From: Agrobacterium tumefaciens
GTDB taxonomy: Bacteria; Pseudomonadota; Alphaproteobacteria; Rhizobiales; Rhizobiaceae
DNA length: 64,000 bases
Assembly (NCBI RefSeq): GCF_013337285.1
Contig: NZ_SUPW01000001.1
Location: 372,001-436,000 of the forward strand
Direction: 5' to 3'
Below, piece after piece: positions 1-9,470 of the stretch; the stretch's first letter is position 1, and every line of letters begins with the position of its first letter. The notes below the pieces were generated by a model. That model did no database searches and was not told where the DNA came from. It saw only the letters and a list, made by a program, of their open reading frames with translations. Made by a program: the position numbers and the translations under genes.

Positions 1-482
1 ATGGCTGAAATTCCTTGTTCCGCCGTTTCTTGTTTCGTGTCACATCTGTGTCGTATTTACGCATCCAAACCGGTGCTATCGGCTTAAATTACGGCGTGAC
101 GCGGGCGAAAATCTTCTGCTATGGTTAATTTATGTTAAACTTATGCGAAACAAGGCGTTCAGAGCGAAACTCAGGTTTAAAAACTGTTAAAAAGCCGACA
201 CTTCGCTACCGTCTCAAATCCGCATTAATTGTTTCGAACACCTAAATGTGTCACTACGGTACTGCCGTTCCTGCGAGGCTTGAGTGCAAGCTTTGTTATT
301 ACGGCACAGTGATGTAATTTCGCCCGAAAGCTGGACCACCAGCAATTCGGGATTTGGTAAATGGCGGAATTGTTTCCTTTAACGGGATAATGTTCCGCCG
401 GCATGATGGCGGCAGTCCGCTTGCAGGTTGCAAGTGGTCGAACGGCATGAAGCCGGGCGTATGTGTAACGAGGCGTAACCGC
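1..482. other. Upstream region of the GPR gene, no gene seen
   Basis: I see no convincing gene here. An ATG at position 1 opens a 28-codon frame ending at 87, but nothing precedes it in the window and it has no recognisable motif. Positions 120-240 are AT-richer than their surroundings and contain TTTAAAAA-like stretches, so they could hold the promoter of the large gene that begins at 483. That frame can be read back to 354, but the extra residues look unlike the protein that follows. Confidence 0.4.
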
Positions 483-3400
483 ATGGCGAATAACAAGATC
501 AGCGACTCTGTCGACGAGACTGCATTTCAGGCGTTGGAAGACGCCCTGCAGCTTGGTGCTTTCGAAGAAAAGCCGGAATCGCGGAAAACCGCAGCGCCAA
601 AGCAGCCGGAGGCCAGATTGAAGGAAGCAAGCCGACAGACCCCTGCTCCCGAGGCCGCCCGCGCGCCTGCAGAACAGGCACCCAAATCGCCCAATCTGGA
701 AGCGGCCAATGACGGCTCCAAGCGCAGCCCGGCGATGATCCTGAAATCGCTGGAAGGCGGCTCCATCGGCGGCGCACTCAGAAATGCGACGATCATGTCG
801 GTCATCTGGGCGCTTGGCGGTCTCGGTGTCGCCCATCTTCTTTACGGTAACGCGCTGTGGAATATCGCCTCGATTGCCGATCTCACCGCAATCCCCGGCC
901 TGATGGCGATCGTCGTCGGCATTCTCGTTCCCGTCATGCTGTTCTTCGCCTTCGCGATCATGATGGCGCGTGCCCGCGACCTGCGCAACGCTGCCCGGTC
1001 AATGGCTGAAGTGGCGCTTCGCCTTGCCGAGCCCGAAACGGTTGCCTCCGACCGCATCATGTCCGTCGGCCAGGCGGTTCGCCGCGAAGTCTCGGCCATG
1101 AATGACGGCATCGAGCGCACCATTGCGCGTGCGACGGAACTCGAAACGCTCGTTCATTCCGAAGTCAACGCGCTTGAGCGCAGCTATGCTGACAATGAAC
1201 TGCGCGTACGCAGCCTCGTGCAGGAACTGACCGCCGAGCGCGACGCCATCGTCAACCACGCCGAGCGTATCCGCTCGTCCATCGTGGGTGCGCAGGAACA
1301 GATCAAGGAAGAGCTTTCCATCGTCGGTGAAGAGCTTTCGATGCGGCTTGCCACCTCCGGTGAAGCCTTCGCCTCGATGATCGATACGCGCTCCGCAGCA
1401 CTGCTCGAAAAATCGCGCGCTTCTACCGAAGCAATGGGCAGCCTTATCGCCGCCAAGACCGAAAACCTGCTTCAGGCATTGAATTCCTCGGGCTCGACGC
1501 TGTCGAACGAATTCGACATGCGCCTGCACAATCTCGCCTCGACGCTGGATGAGCGCGGTGAAGTTCTGCTCGAACGGTTCGCGATCCATGCATCGACGCT
1601 GGATAGCGGTGCTGAAAGCCTCAACAGCGCGCTTGAAGAACGCACCCGACAGCTTAACGAAACGCTCTCCACCCGCACGCTCGAACTCAACCGCAATATT
1701 GATCGCGGTCAGCAGGTCATCGGCAGTTCGCTGGACACCGTGCTCGACAAGCTCTCTGCCTCGCTCGAGGAAAAGGGTCTCTCCTTCCGCCAGAGCCTGC
1801 AGAGCACGGCTGATGATGCGATCATGGATCTCGATCTGCGTTCCGGCCTCTACGAAGAGCGCCTGCAGGCAACGGTCGGCCAGGTCAACTCCGCCTTCGA
1901 CGAACATGTGGCGGATTTCGCCAGCGCCTTCGACCAGCGTGCCGGCAGCCTCGACAGCAAGCTGATGGAAAGCCTTGCCCGCATCAACGAAACCGTTGCC
2001 GGCGGCTCGGAAGCCCTCGACACCATGCTGAACAGCGGTCTTGAGCGCATCGGCAATACCATGACCGATCAGTCTCTGGCGCTGGCAACCGCGCTGGGCA
2101 CGGGCCAGGAAATGCTTGAAAGCGCGCTTGAAATCCGCACCCGCGAGTTCAGCGACGCCATCGGCCAACGCACTACCGAAATTACCAATGCTTTCGCCAA
2201 TTCGCACGAGAAGATCGACGGCGTTCTGGCGGAACGCAGCAATGCCCTGTTCGGCGCGCTTTCGGCCAGCCAGGACCGTTTCGACGAGGCGCTCGCCAGC
2301 CGTTCGCTGGCCATTACCGGCTCTGTCTCCGGCACGGCCGAGCGCCTTGCCATCATGCTCGACGAACGTGCAGCCGCCATCAACAGCGTTGTTGCCGATG
2401 TCGAGCGCCGTCTGTCGGAAACGCTCGAAACCCGGGCGGCTGCCATCACCGGCGCCGTTTCCGGTATCGAGGACCGCATTTCCGACACGCTGGAAAGCCG
2501 CACGGCCGCATTGCATGACGTTGTTTCCGGCGCGGAAAGCCGCATCGCCGAAACGCTGGATGGCCGCACGGCTGCTCTTTCCAGCACGATTTCCGGTGTC
2601 GAGGAACGCATCGCCGACACCATGGACAGCCGCACCCTGTCGCTTGACATGACCTTTGCCAATGTCGAGGAAAGGCTTTCCGAAACACTCGACAGCCGTA
2701 CCTCCGCCCTCACCGGCATTGTTGCAAGCGCCGAAGAAAAGATCGCCGGCGCACTCGACAGCCGCACGGCAACCTTCGGCGACGTGGTCGCGGGTGCCGA
2801 AACACGTATCGCGGAAACGCTGGACGGTCGTACCGCCGCGCTTAACGCCGTGGTTTCCGGTGCGGAAGAACGCATCGCCGATACGCTTGACAGCCGCACC
2901 ATGGCGCTCGACATGGCATTCTCCGGCGCTGAGGAAAAAATCGCCGAAGCACTTGACACGCGCACCGCAGCCCTTGGCCAACTGGTGGCCGGCGCCGAGA
3001 CGCGTATTGCCGGCGCGCTCGACAGCCGCACGGATTCGTTGAAAAACGTCGTTTCCGGCGCGGAAGAGCGGATCACTGACGTGCTCGACAGCCGTACCAT
3101 GGCGCTGGACATGAGTTTCTCCGGCGTAGAGGAAAAAATCGCCGATATTCTCGACAGCCGCACCGCTGCCCTGCACGGCGCCGTTTCCGGCGTAGAGAAC
3201 CGTATTGCCGGTGCGCTGGATAGCCGTACCGCTGCCCTTTCCGGCATCGTCTCTGGTGCGGAAGAACGTATCGCCGATGCGCTCGACAGCCGCACCATGG
3301 CGCTCGACATGACGATTTCGGGTGTCGAGGAGCGGATTGCCGAGGCGATGGATGCGAGAACATCGTCGCTTTCGCTTGCGGCGGCCGGTGTCGGCCAGCG

Positions 3401-6400
3401 CCTTGAAGCCACTGCGTTTACACTTGAAAACGCCCTTGCCAGCGGTCACGAGCGGCTGGAAACCATGCTCGGCTCACAGGCGGAACGCATTGCCGGTTCG
3501 CTGGAGCGCAATAGCGGCCTGATCGAGCAGAGCGTTTCCGGTGCGGCCAACCGCATCGAAACCGTTGTGGAAGATGGCAGCAGCCGTTTTGCGCAGACGG
3601 TGGAGGAAGGCGTTTCCCGCCTCGAAACCAATCTGTCGCAATCGCATGAGGATATCCGCACCGCGCTCGACCAGCGCCACGCGGATATGGCAGCGACGCT
3701 AAGCTCCGCCACCACACAGATGGGTGACATGCTCTCCGAGCAGGCGATGATGATCGGCACCACTGTCGCCTCCAGCGCCAGCATGCTCGAACTGTCGCTC
3801 GAAACCCAGCAGGACACGCTTCAGAAGGCAATCGACGGAAGTGCTGCGACGCTGGAAGAACGTCTTCGCAACAGCGCCGGCGACATCGCCGTCAAGATCG
3901 GTGAAGCCGCCCGCGAAATCGGCGGTGCGACAGACGCCCTCTCCTCCCGCATCGAAACCTCGATCGGCAACGTCACTACCCGTCTCGATGAGACCGGTGC
4001 GCGTATCGAAACGTCGCTCGACACGTTGCAGGCGCGTGTCGGCGGTGATCTGGCCAATGTGAACACGTCGATTGAAGATTCGGGCCGTCGCTTCGCCGAA
4101 GCACTCGAGGACAAGACTGCGATATTTGCCCGCACCAGCGACGAAGCTGCCGAGCGTATCACCGGTATTCTGGACGAGCAGACGACACGTGTCTCCGACA
4201 CCTTCGAAAGCCGCACGAGCCGTCTGGCCGAAACTTTCGATACCGGCACGGCCCGTATCGACGAACGTCTCGGCACCATGGACCGGGCGCTGACGATCGG
4301 CCTCGAAAACGTCAACCGTACCATTGAAGGCAAGGCCAGCGATCTCGCGGTCAGCCTGCGCGGCGCAGTCGTCTCCGCCACCCAGAACATCGGTGACGAA
4401 GCGGCTCGCTCGTCTGCCCTGCTCGCCAAGTCCGGCTCGGAATTTGCCGATCAGGTCCAGGCGCAGAACGAGGCCTTCACCAAGGCCATCGAAGAGCGCT
4501 CCGGCGAGATCGTCAACCGCATCTCGGATGCGCAGACGCGCCTTTCCGGCCAAGCCGCTGCCGTCGCCCAGACCTTCTCCGAGGCTGGCAACATCATCGT
4601 CAACAAGGTTGCCGAGGCTGAAGCTGTCGTCCGTTCTCAGGTCGGCGTCATCTCCGAGACGCTGACGGGTGTCGAATCGGCCCTCGACGCGCGTGGCGAA
4701 TCCATTCGCTCGGCGCTGGATAACCGCACCCGCGAACTCAACTCGATGCTGGCCAGCCGTTCTGCGGAACTGTCACGCCTGATCGAGGAGAAAGCCAAGC
4801 CGGTGGTCGACGAATACGCCACCATTGGCCGCGAAGCCGCCGAAAAGATCGTCTCCGCCGCTCAGCAGAGCGCAGAACTTCTGTCGCAGAGCAATAGCGG
4901 CATGGTCGGCATGGTCGAACAGGCGATCAGCGACTACGCCAATGCCGGCACGGATGCGGCGAGCAAGCTTGTCGCCGCCACCCGCCAGAGCACCGACATG
5001 TTGTCGCAGACCCATACCGCGATGGCGGATGCCGTCGAACAGGGTATCGACAAATATGCCCGCTCGGGCAGCGATGCGGCCAACAAACTGGTTGCCGCCA
5101 CCCGCCAGAGCACGGATATGCTGTCACAGACCCATAACAGCATGGCGGAAATCGTCGAAAAGTCGGCATCGAACTTCAACTCCGCCGTCGAGCGCGCCGC
5201 ACAGGAATTCGGCACGGCCGACGAAGCGTTGAATGCATCTGCGACCCGCTTCTCCGATAGCGCCTCGCAGGCCGCCGATATGGTGTCCAGCTCCAGCCGT
5301 CTGCTCGAAGGAAAAATCGACCGTCTGTCGAATATTTCCGGCCAGACACTGGCGCAGGTTGCCGGCATCGTCGGACGCTTCGAGGAACATTCGAAGGTGC
5401 TGAGCCAGGCGTCCGAACTGCTCAATGCGGCACAGTCGAGCCTCGTCGGCACGCTGGAGGAACGTCAGGATGCGCTGCGCAGCCTGTCCGTCGGCCTCGT
5501 CAAGCGCTCCGAAGAGATCGAAAGCGCCATGCGCAACGTCGTCGGTGTGGTGGAAACCACGCTCAACGAGGCCGAGGAGCGTTCGCAGAACGTCGCCGGC
5601 AATCTGCGCGACAATCTGCAGGCGTCCTTTACCGATATCGGCCGCTCGCTGGATGAAACCGAACAGCGCGCCCGCTCGGCGGCACAGACCATGCGGGGCG
5701 CCCTGCTCTCTGCCGGTCAGGATGCCAGCCGCTCGATCGAAAGCACCCTGTCCGACGCGCAGAAATATTCCGACGAGCTGGTCAACCGCCTGCGCGGCGG
5801 CGTCGAATCGTCGCTTTCCGAAGTCGACAATCTTCTGGGCAGCGCCTCGGAAAAATCCAATGCCGCCGCAGCCAACCTCAAGGAAACGCTGCGTCAGGCC
5901 GTCGAAGAAGCCGTCAGCCGTTTTGCCGGCGCAACCGACGAGATTCGCCGCTCCAGCCATGATATCCGCCGCGAGCTGGATGCGACCCGCGCCGAACTGA
6001 AGCGCGGCGCATTCGACCTGCCGGAAGAAGCCAAGGAAAGCGCTGCCGCCATGCGTCGCGCCGTTTCCGAGCAGATCAAGGCCTTGCAGGATATTTCCCA
6101 GCTCGTCGGTCGTTCGACCCACCAGATGGAAATTTCCGAACCGGTGGCCCGCGCCATTGCTGCAACCCAGCCAGCCGCCGAGCGCCGCGTCGAGCCGCGT
6201 CCACAGCCGGCGGCCTCTGCTCCGGTGCAGCAGCGCCCGGCACAACCGCAGCCTGCCCCCGCACCTGCTGTACTGCGTGGCTCCCTGCCGCTTGAGAACC
6301 GCCAGGTCGAAAACCGGCAAACGCCCGCGCCTGCTCCGGCAGCTGGCGCTGCACCCGCCGGACGCCGCGAAGAAGGCGGCGGCTGGATCAGCGACCTGCT

Positions 6401-6839
6401 GCGCGGCGCCTCGCAGGAAACGACTGCCGCGTCAGCGCCCCGCCCCGCCGCCGAACAGCAGCCGACCCGTGCGGCCGACACCCGCAATCCCCGGCACATG
6501 GTCGAATCGCTGAACTCGCTCTCTGTCGACATCGCCCGCGCCATCGACCACGATGCCTCGGTGGAACTGTGGCGGCGCTACCAGCGCGGCGAGCGCGACG
6601 TCTTCACCCGTCGCCTCTACACGCTGAAGGGCCAGACGACGTTTGACGAGATCAAGCGGAAATACGAACGGGAAGCCGAATTCCGCACCGCCGTGGACCG
6701 CTACATCACGGACTTCGAAAAGCTGCTCGCCGACGTGGCCCGCACCGACCGCGACCGGAGCGTCACCCAGTCCTACCTCACCTCCGATACCGGCAAGGTC
6801 TATACGATGCTTGCCCACGCGGCGGGCCGGTTCAATTGA
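483..6839 (+). CDS. gpr: Growth Pole Ring (GPR)-like giant coiled-coil membrane protein
   Basis: 2118 residues. The Agrobacterium GPR protein is a roughly 2100-residue apolipoprotein-domain protein that forms a ring at the growing pole and is needed for polar growth and rod shape; the Sinorhizobium homologue is RgsE. A short N-terminal segment (1-100) precedes two predicted membrane helices (about 104-124 and 139-162). Then comes some 1700 residues of almost Pro-free amphipathic helix with tandem 22-residue and 40-residue repeats. A Pro/Ala/Gln-rich linker (about 1885-1985) leads to a conserved C-terminal helical domain of about 130 residues. The start at 483 is chosen because GAGG lies about 10 bases upstream and the frame before it looks non-coding; the frame could open at 354. 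The gene stands alone and ends in a strong terminator. Older annotations call such proteins 'kinesin-like', which nothing in the sequence supports. The identification rests on size, architecture and genus. Confidence 0.88.
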   Translation: MANNKISDSVDETAFQALEDALQLGAFEEKPESRKTAAPKQPEARLKEASRQTPAPEAARAPAEQAPKSPNLEAANDGSKRSPAMILKSLEGGSIGGALRNATIMSVIWALGGLGVAHLLYGNALWNIASIADLTAIPGLMAIVVGILVPVMLFFAFAIMMARARDLRNAARSMAEVALRLAEPETVASDRIMSVGQAVRREVSAMNDGIERTIARATELETLVHSEVNALERSYADNELRVRSLVQELTAERDAIVNHAERIRSSIVGAQEQIKEELSIVGEELSMRLATSGEAFASMIDTRSAALLEKSRASTEAMGSLIAAKTENLLQALNSSGSTLSNEFDMRLHNLASTLDERGEVLLERFAIHASTLDSGAESLNSALEERTRQLNETLSTRTLELNRNIDRGQQVIGSSLDTVLDKLSASLEEKGLSFRQSLQSTADDAIMDLDLRSGLYEERLQATVGQVNSAFDEHVADFASAFDQRAGSLDSKLMESLARINETVAGGSEALDTMLNSGLERIGNTMTDQSLALATALGTGQEMLESALEIRTREFSDAIGQRTTEITNAFANSHEKIDGVLAERSNALFGALSASQDRFDEALASRSLAITGSVSGTAERLAIMLDERAAAINSVVADVERRLSETLETRAAAITGAVSGIEDRISDTLESRTAALHDVVSGAESRIAETLDGRTAALSSTISGVEERIADTMDSRTLSLDMTFANVEERLSETLDSRTSALTGIVASAEEKIAGALDSRTATFGDVVAGAETRIAETLDGRTAALNAVVSGAEERIADTLDSRTMALDMAFSGAEEKIAEALDTRTAALGQLVAGAETRIAGALDSRTDSLKNVVSGAEERITDVLDSRTMALDMSFSGVEEKIADILDSRTAALHGAVSGVENRIAGALDSRTAALSGIVSGAEERIADALDSRTMALDMTISGVEERIAEAMDARTSSLSLAAAGVGQRLEATAFTLENALASGHERLETMLGSQAERIAGSLERNSGLIEQSVSGAANRIETVVEDGSSRFAQTVEEGVSRLETNLSQSHEDIRTALDQRHADMAATLSSATTQMGDMLSEQAMMIGTTVASSASMLELSLETQQDTLQKAIDGSAATLEERLRNSAGDIAVKIGEAAREIGGATDALSSRIETSIGNVTTRLDETGARIETSLDTLQARVGGDLANVNTSIEDSGRRFAEALEDKTAIFARTSDEAAERITGILDEQTTRVSDTFESRTSRLAETFDTGTARIDERLGTMDRALTIGLENVNRTIEGKASDLAVSLRGAVVSATQNIGDEAARSSALLAKSGSEFADQVQAQNEAFTKAIEERSGEIVNRISDAQTRLSGQAAAVAQTFSEAGNIIVNKVAEAEAVVRSQVGVISETLTGVESALDARGESIRSALDNRTRELNSMLASRSAELSRLIEEKAKPVVDEYATIGREAAEKIVSAAQQSAELLSQSNSGMVGMVEQAISDYANAGTDAASKLVAATRQSTDMLSQTHTAMADAVEQGIDKYARSGSDAANKLVAATRQSTDMLSQTHNSMAEIVEKSASNFNSAVERAAQEFGTADEALNASATRFSDSASQAADMVSSSSRLLEGKIDRLSNISGQTLAQVAGIVGRFEEHSKVLSQASELLNAAQSSLVGTLEERQDALRSLSVGLVKRSEEIESAMRNVVGVVETTLNEAEERSQNVAGNLRDNLQASFTDIGRSLDETEQRARSAAQTMRGALLSAGQDASRSIESTLSDAQKYSDELVNRLRGGVESSLSEVDNLLGSASEKSNAAAANLKETLRQAVEEAVSRFAGATDEIRRSSHDIRRELDATRAELKRGAFDLPEEAKESAAAMRRAVSEQIKALQDISQLVGRSTHQMEISEPVARAIAATQPAAERRVEPRPQPAASAPVQQRPAQPQPAPAPAVLRGSLPLENRQVENRQTPAPAPAAGAAPAGRREEGGGWISDLLRGASQETTAASAPRPAAEQQPTRAADTRNPRHMVESLNSLSVDIARAIDHDASVELWRRYQRGERDVFTRRLYTLKGQTTFDEIKRKYEREAEFRTAVDRYITDFEKLLADVARTDRDRSVTQSYLTSDTGKVYTMLAHAAGRFN
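2199..3386 (+). repeat. 66-bp (22-residue) tandem repeats inside gpr
   Basis: From 2463 to 3386 there are 14 in-register 66-bp units. Their protein consensus is close to GAEERIADTLDSRT followed by about eight more variable residues. Four more diverged units precede them (2199, 2265, 2331, 2397), giving about 18. The unit 22 = 2 x 11 is the period of the amphipathic helices of exchangeable apolipoproteins. DNA identity between units is only moderate, so the array is old. Confidence 0.85.
4830..5189 (+). repeat. Three 120-bp (40-residue) repeats inside gpr
   Basis: Three consecutive 40-residue units start near 4830, 4950 and 5070. Units two and three share the core KLVAATRQSTDMLSQTH. Unit one is more diverged (KIVSAAQQSAELLSQSN). 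The third unit decays after its first half. They are a separate repeat class from the 22-residue units. Confidence 0.8.
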
Positions 6840-6860
6840 TCTGATTGACGCAAAAACAAT

Positions 6861-6895
6861 AAAACCCCGGTCTTTTGACCGGGGTTTTTCTTTTT
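6861..6895 (+). terminator. Rho-independent terminator of gpr
   Basis: A 12-bp stem (6861-6872 with 6877-6888, core CCCCGGTC/GACCGGGG) has a TTTT loop and a T-rich tail. It starts 22 bases after the gpr stop codon. The A-run on the left side means it could also stop transcription coming from the other strand. Confidence 0.9.
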
Positions 6896-6953
6896 GAATT
6901 GCTGACTGTTTCGTCGCTCGTCAACGACGTGAACTTATTCGGTTACGCTGAAA

Positions 6954-7868
6954 TCAAAGGTCGAACGTGCCCGTCGCAACCCGAACCGCATGCCCACCGA
7001 TGCGGGCGCGGGCGATTTCGCCGTCCTTGATGTCCATGCGCAGGTGGATGTGGGACGGCCTTTCCATTTCCACGCCCTGCTCTATCAGCAGCGGATAGTG
7101 ACCATCGGTCAGGCCGTCGAAATGATGGATGGCGCCCGAGAGCGCGGCGGCTGCCGAGCCGGTGGCGGGGTCTTCCGAAATCCCCATATCCGGGGAAAAC
7201 ATGCGGGCATGGAACTTCGCCGCATGATTGACGCCGCCGCGACAGTAGATATAGGCCGCCGTCAGGCGTCCTTCGACCAATGGCGCGGTGCGTAGCCACA
7301 GATTGGCGTCGAAATCCATGTCCCTGATAGCGGCGATATTGTGCAGCGGTACAGCCAAGAACGGCACACCGGCCGTCCAGATCGACGGCACGTGGTTTTC
7401 AAAGCCGAGATGGGCTTCGCTGACGCCCAGCGCATCGGCAAGAGCTGCATGATCGAGCGGCAGGTCAACGCGGGACGATTTTCGCGGCAGGTCGAATTCG
7501 GCGAAGCTGACCGCGCCGGCGCGCATCTTCACCGCGCAGCGAACGGGACCCACTTTCTCTTCCAGCACGCAGACCATATCGATATCTTCATCGCCATCCT
7601 TGCGGTTGCGCTCGGCGATGGCGACCGCCGCGCCGACTGTCGGATGTCCCGCGAAGGGCAACTCGCCTGATGGCGTGAAGATGCGCAGCGACGCCGCATG
7701 GGCGGGATTGTCCGAACGGTTGACGAACACGGTCTCGGACAGGTTCATTTCTCTCGCGATCGCCTGCATCGTCGCCTGATCCAGATCATCCGCGCCATAC
7801 ATGACCGCGAGCGGATTTCCCGCCATTTTGGTCTCGGTAAAGACATCGTAGATATTGTAGCTCAGCAC
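6954..7868 (-). CDS. PhzF-family isomerase-like protein
   Basis: 304 residues from a GTG start at 7868, preceded by GGAG with 9-base spacing. The frame is open back to 8090, but those 74 extra residues have no PhzF similarity and no ribosome binding site, so I leave them out. The protein starts with the family's typical strand (YNIYDVFT) and has the SETVF segment that carries the catalytic Glu, the GHPTVG motif, and the C-terminal EDPATGSAAAAL motif of the second half of the duplicated diaminopimelate-epimerase-like fold. PhzF proteins act as isomerases or epimerases; the substrate here is unknown and no phenazine genes are nearby. It is convergent with gpr and divergent from nadK. Confidence 0.85.
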   Translation of the reverse strand: MLSYNIYDVFTETKMAGNPLAVMYGADDLDQATMQAIAREMNLSETVFVNRSDNPAHAASLRIFTPSGELPFAGHPTVGAAVAIAERNRKDGDEDIDMVCVLEEKVGPVRCAVKMRAGAVSFAEFDLPRKSSRVDLPLDHAALADALGVSEAHLGFENHVPSIWTAGVPFLAVPLHNIAAIRDMDFDANLWLRTAPLVEGRLTAAYIYCRGGVNHAAKFHARMFSPDMGISEDPATGSAAAALSGAIHHFDGLTDGHYPLLIEQGVEMERPSHIHLRMDIKDGEIARARIGGHAVRVATGTFDL

Positions 7869-8177
7869 CAAATCCGTCTCCTGCCATTCATCCCACGGCC
7901 TGCTTGCAGCAAACTGCATCAGGCCGCCCTGCATCGCAACCCTTGTCGGAGAGCGGAAATCAAGAAGCTGTGGAACGGTGCAGCGCAATGGCACGGTGGG
8001 GGAACGTCTCACTGCCCGAAAGGCCTTGTCGCCAACCGCCGTCTTCATGTACCAAGGATCGTCCTGCGGCTTGTGATCGACCGTTTTCATCGACGTTTGA
8101 GGATTGCGAGCCGCTTCAACAGGTTACAGCATCGTTTGCAGGCCTTCTCAGGTCTGCGCCGTTGTCGAGGGAAGCGG
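7869..8177. other. Divergent intergenic region phzF-like / nadK
   Basis: About 310 bases separate the two divergent starts and presumably hold both promoters. The minus-strand frame of the PhzF-like gene stays open through most of it, which could mean a longer N-terminus, but no ribosome binding site supports that. I see no clear operator or hairpin. Confidence 0.4.
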
Positions 8178-8951
8178 ATGTCGCATTCTAACTTTTCACT
8201 GTCCTTCGTCGCCTCCGCAACCGAGGAGGCGCAGACGGCGATGGAGGCGCTGAAGGGCGTTTACGGCAACACGTCGTTTGAAGAGGCGGAAGTGATCGTG
8301 GCGCTCGGCGGCGATGGCTTCATGCTGCAAATCCTCAACGAAACGATGAACTCCGGCAAGCGTGTCTATGGCATGAACCGGGGATCGGTCGGCTTCCTGA
8401 TGAATGATTATCGAGTGGAAGGACTGCTGGAGCGTATTGCGGTTGCGACCGGTAATGATTTCCATCCGCTGCGCATGACAACGACGGATTCGGATGGCGA
8501 TGAGTTTACGGCCCTTGCCATGAACGAGGTCAGTCTGTTCCGCCAATCCCATCAGGCCGCCAAGCTCCGTGTCGAGGTGGATGGCAAGGTACGGCTGGAA
8601 GAACTGATCTGCGATGGCATGATGGTGGCGACGCCCGCCGGCTCCACAGCCTACAATTTTTCCGCCCATGGACCTATCCTGCCGCTCGAATCGCCGCTGC
8701 TCGCGCTCACCCCGGTCAGCGCGTTTCGTCCGCGGCGCTGGCGCGGCGCGCTTTTGCCGAATAAGGTGACGGTCGATATTCATGTGATGGAGCGGGATAA
8801 ACGCCCGGTGAATGCCGTCGCTGACCATACCGAGGTGAAATCCGTTCGTCATGTTCGGATCGCACAATCGCAGGACCGGACGGCCAGAATTCTCTCGGAT
8901 TCGGACCGTTCCTGGTCCGACCGGGTTCTTGCCGAACAATTCAACAATTGA
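8178..8951 (+). CDS. nadK: NAD kinase
   Basis: 257 residues. It phosphorylates NAD to NADP with ATP or polyphosphate in the cytoplasm. The protein shows the nucleotide-binding ALGGDGFML motif near residue 50, the conserved NE (MNEVSL) that contacts NAD, and the family signature ATPAGSTAYNFSAHGPILP. The start at 8178 has GAGGGAAGCGG directly upstream, and the frame before it does not look like the family. It is at the short end of bacterial NAD kinases, which is usual for alphaproteobacteria. The next gene starts 16 bases downstream, so the two are probably co-transcribed. Confidence 0.95.
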   Translation: MSHSNFSLSFVASATEEAQTAMEALKGVYGNTSFEEAEVIVALGGDGFMLQILNETMNSGKRVYGMNRGSVGFLMNDYRVEGLLERIAVATGNDFHPLRMTTTDSDGDEFTALAMNEVSLFRQSHQAAKLRVEVDGKVRLEELICDGMMVATPAGSTAYNFSAHGPILPLESPLLALTPVSAFRPRRWRGALLPNKVTVDIHVMERDKRPVNAVADHTEVKSVRHVRIAQSQDRTARILSDSDRSWSDRVLAEQFNN

Positions 8952-8966
8952 CGTCAACCACCGATA

Positions 8967-9467
8967 ATGGCCATGCAACTGAAAAAAACTATCCTCGCTG
9001 CCCTCCTCCTTATTACCACCGTGTTGCCTGCACGAGCGCAGGCGATCGATGCGTTGCCGGTGTCGGCGATCTTCGTTGTCAGCAGCGGCATGTGGGAAGA
9101 GCAGAATCTGGAACCGGTAAAGGGCGCTGATGGCCAGCTGCGGCCACCACCTGCAACGCCGACACGCGGTTATTACAAGGTGGTTGCGATCCGCCAGAGC
9201 GACGGCACAGCGAAAATCTACCTGCAGCGCATCGTCTTTACCGCAGATGGACCGAACCTGCTCGAGAACGTCGAGCTGGAAGAGTTCAACCAGATGAAGT
9301 CCTATGTCACGGATGTTCGCCCCGAAAGCTCGAACGGCGCTTCCGCCTCGCCTGGCCTGTTCGTCACCGTTTATCTGAAAACAGACCCTATGGCCAAGGA
9401 AGCCGAAAGCTGGACGATCCTGATCGACGAGCTTGGCGAGATGAAGATCGAGAAAGCCTCGAACTGA
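8967..9467 (+). CDS. Putative exported protein of unknown function
   Basis: 166 residues. The N-terminus has a typical Sec signal peptide: KK, a hydrophobic stretch AALLLITTVLP, then a cleavage site near ARAQA around residue 26. The mature protein of about 140 residues is soluble and has no cysteines or recognisable catalytic motif. It is rich in beta-forming stretches such as YYKVVAIRQ and LFVTVYLKT. It follows nadK by 16 bases on the same strand. I do not recognise the family; it is probably a conserved rhizobial periplasmic protein. Confidence 0.75.
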   Translation: MAMQLKKTILAALLLITTVLPARAQAIDALPVSAIFVVSSGMWEEQNLEPVKGADGQLRPPPATPTRGYYKVVAIRQSDGTAKIYLQRIVFTADGPNLLENVELEEFNQMKSYVTDVRPESSNGASASPGLFVTVYLKTDPMAKEAESWTILIDELGEMKIEKASN

Positions 9468-9470
9468 CGG

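Noticed and set aside
1..87. 28-codon frame at the very start of the window
   Set aside because: Nothing upstream is visible, and the product has no features that separate it from chance.
2199..3386. Regular 66-bp repeats as a CRISPR array or minisatellite
   Set aside because: There are no constant repeats with unique spacers; the units are diverged, in frame and lie inside a clear coding sequence.
999..3449. Long minus-strand open frame (816 codons) opposite gpr
   Set aside because: It is the mirror of the repetitive coding bias of gpr; the translated product is repetitive, Gly/Arg-rich and family-less, with no ribosome binding site.
7869..8090. 74-residue N-terminal extension of the PhzF-like protein
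   Set aside because: The extension has no family similarity, and a well-spaced GGAG precedes the GTG at 7868.
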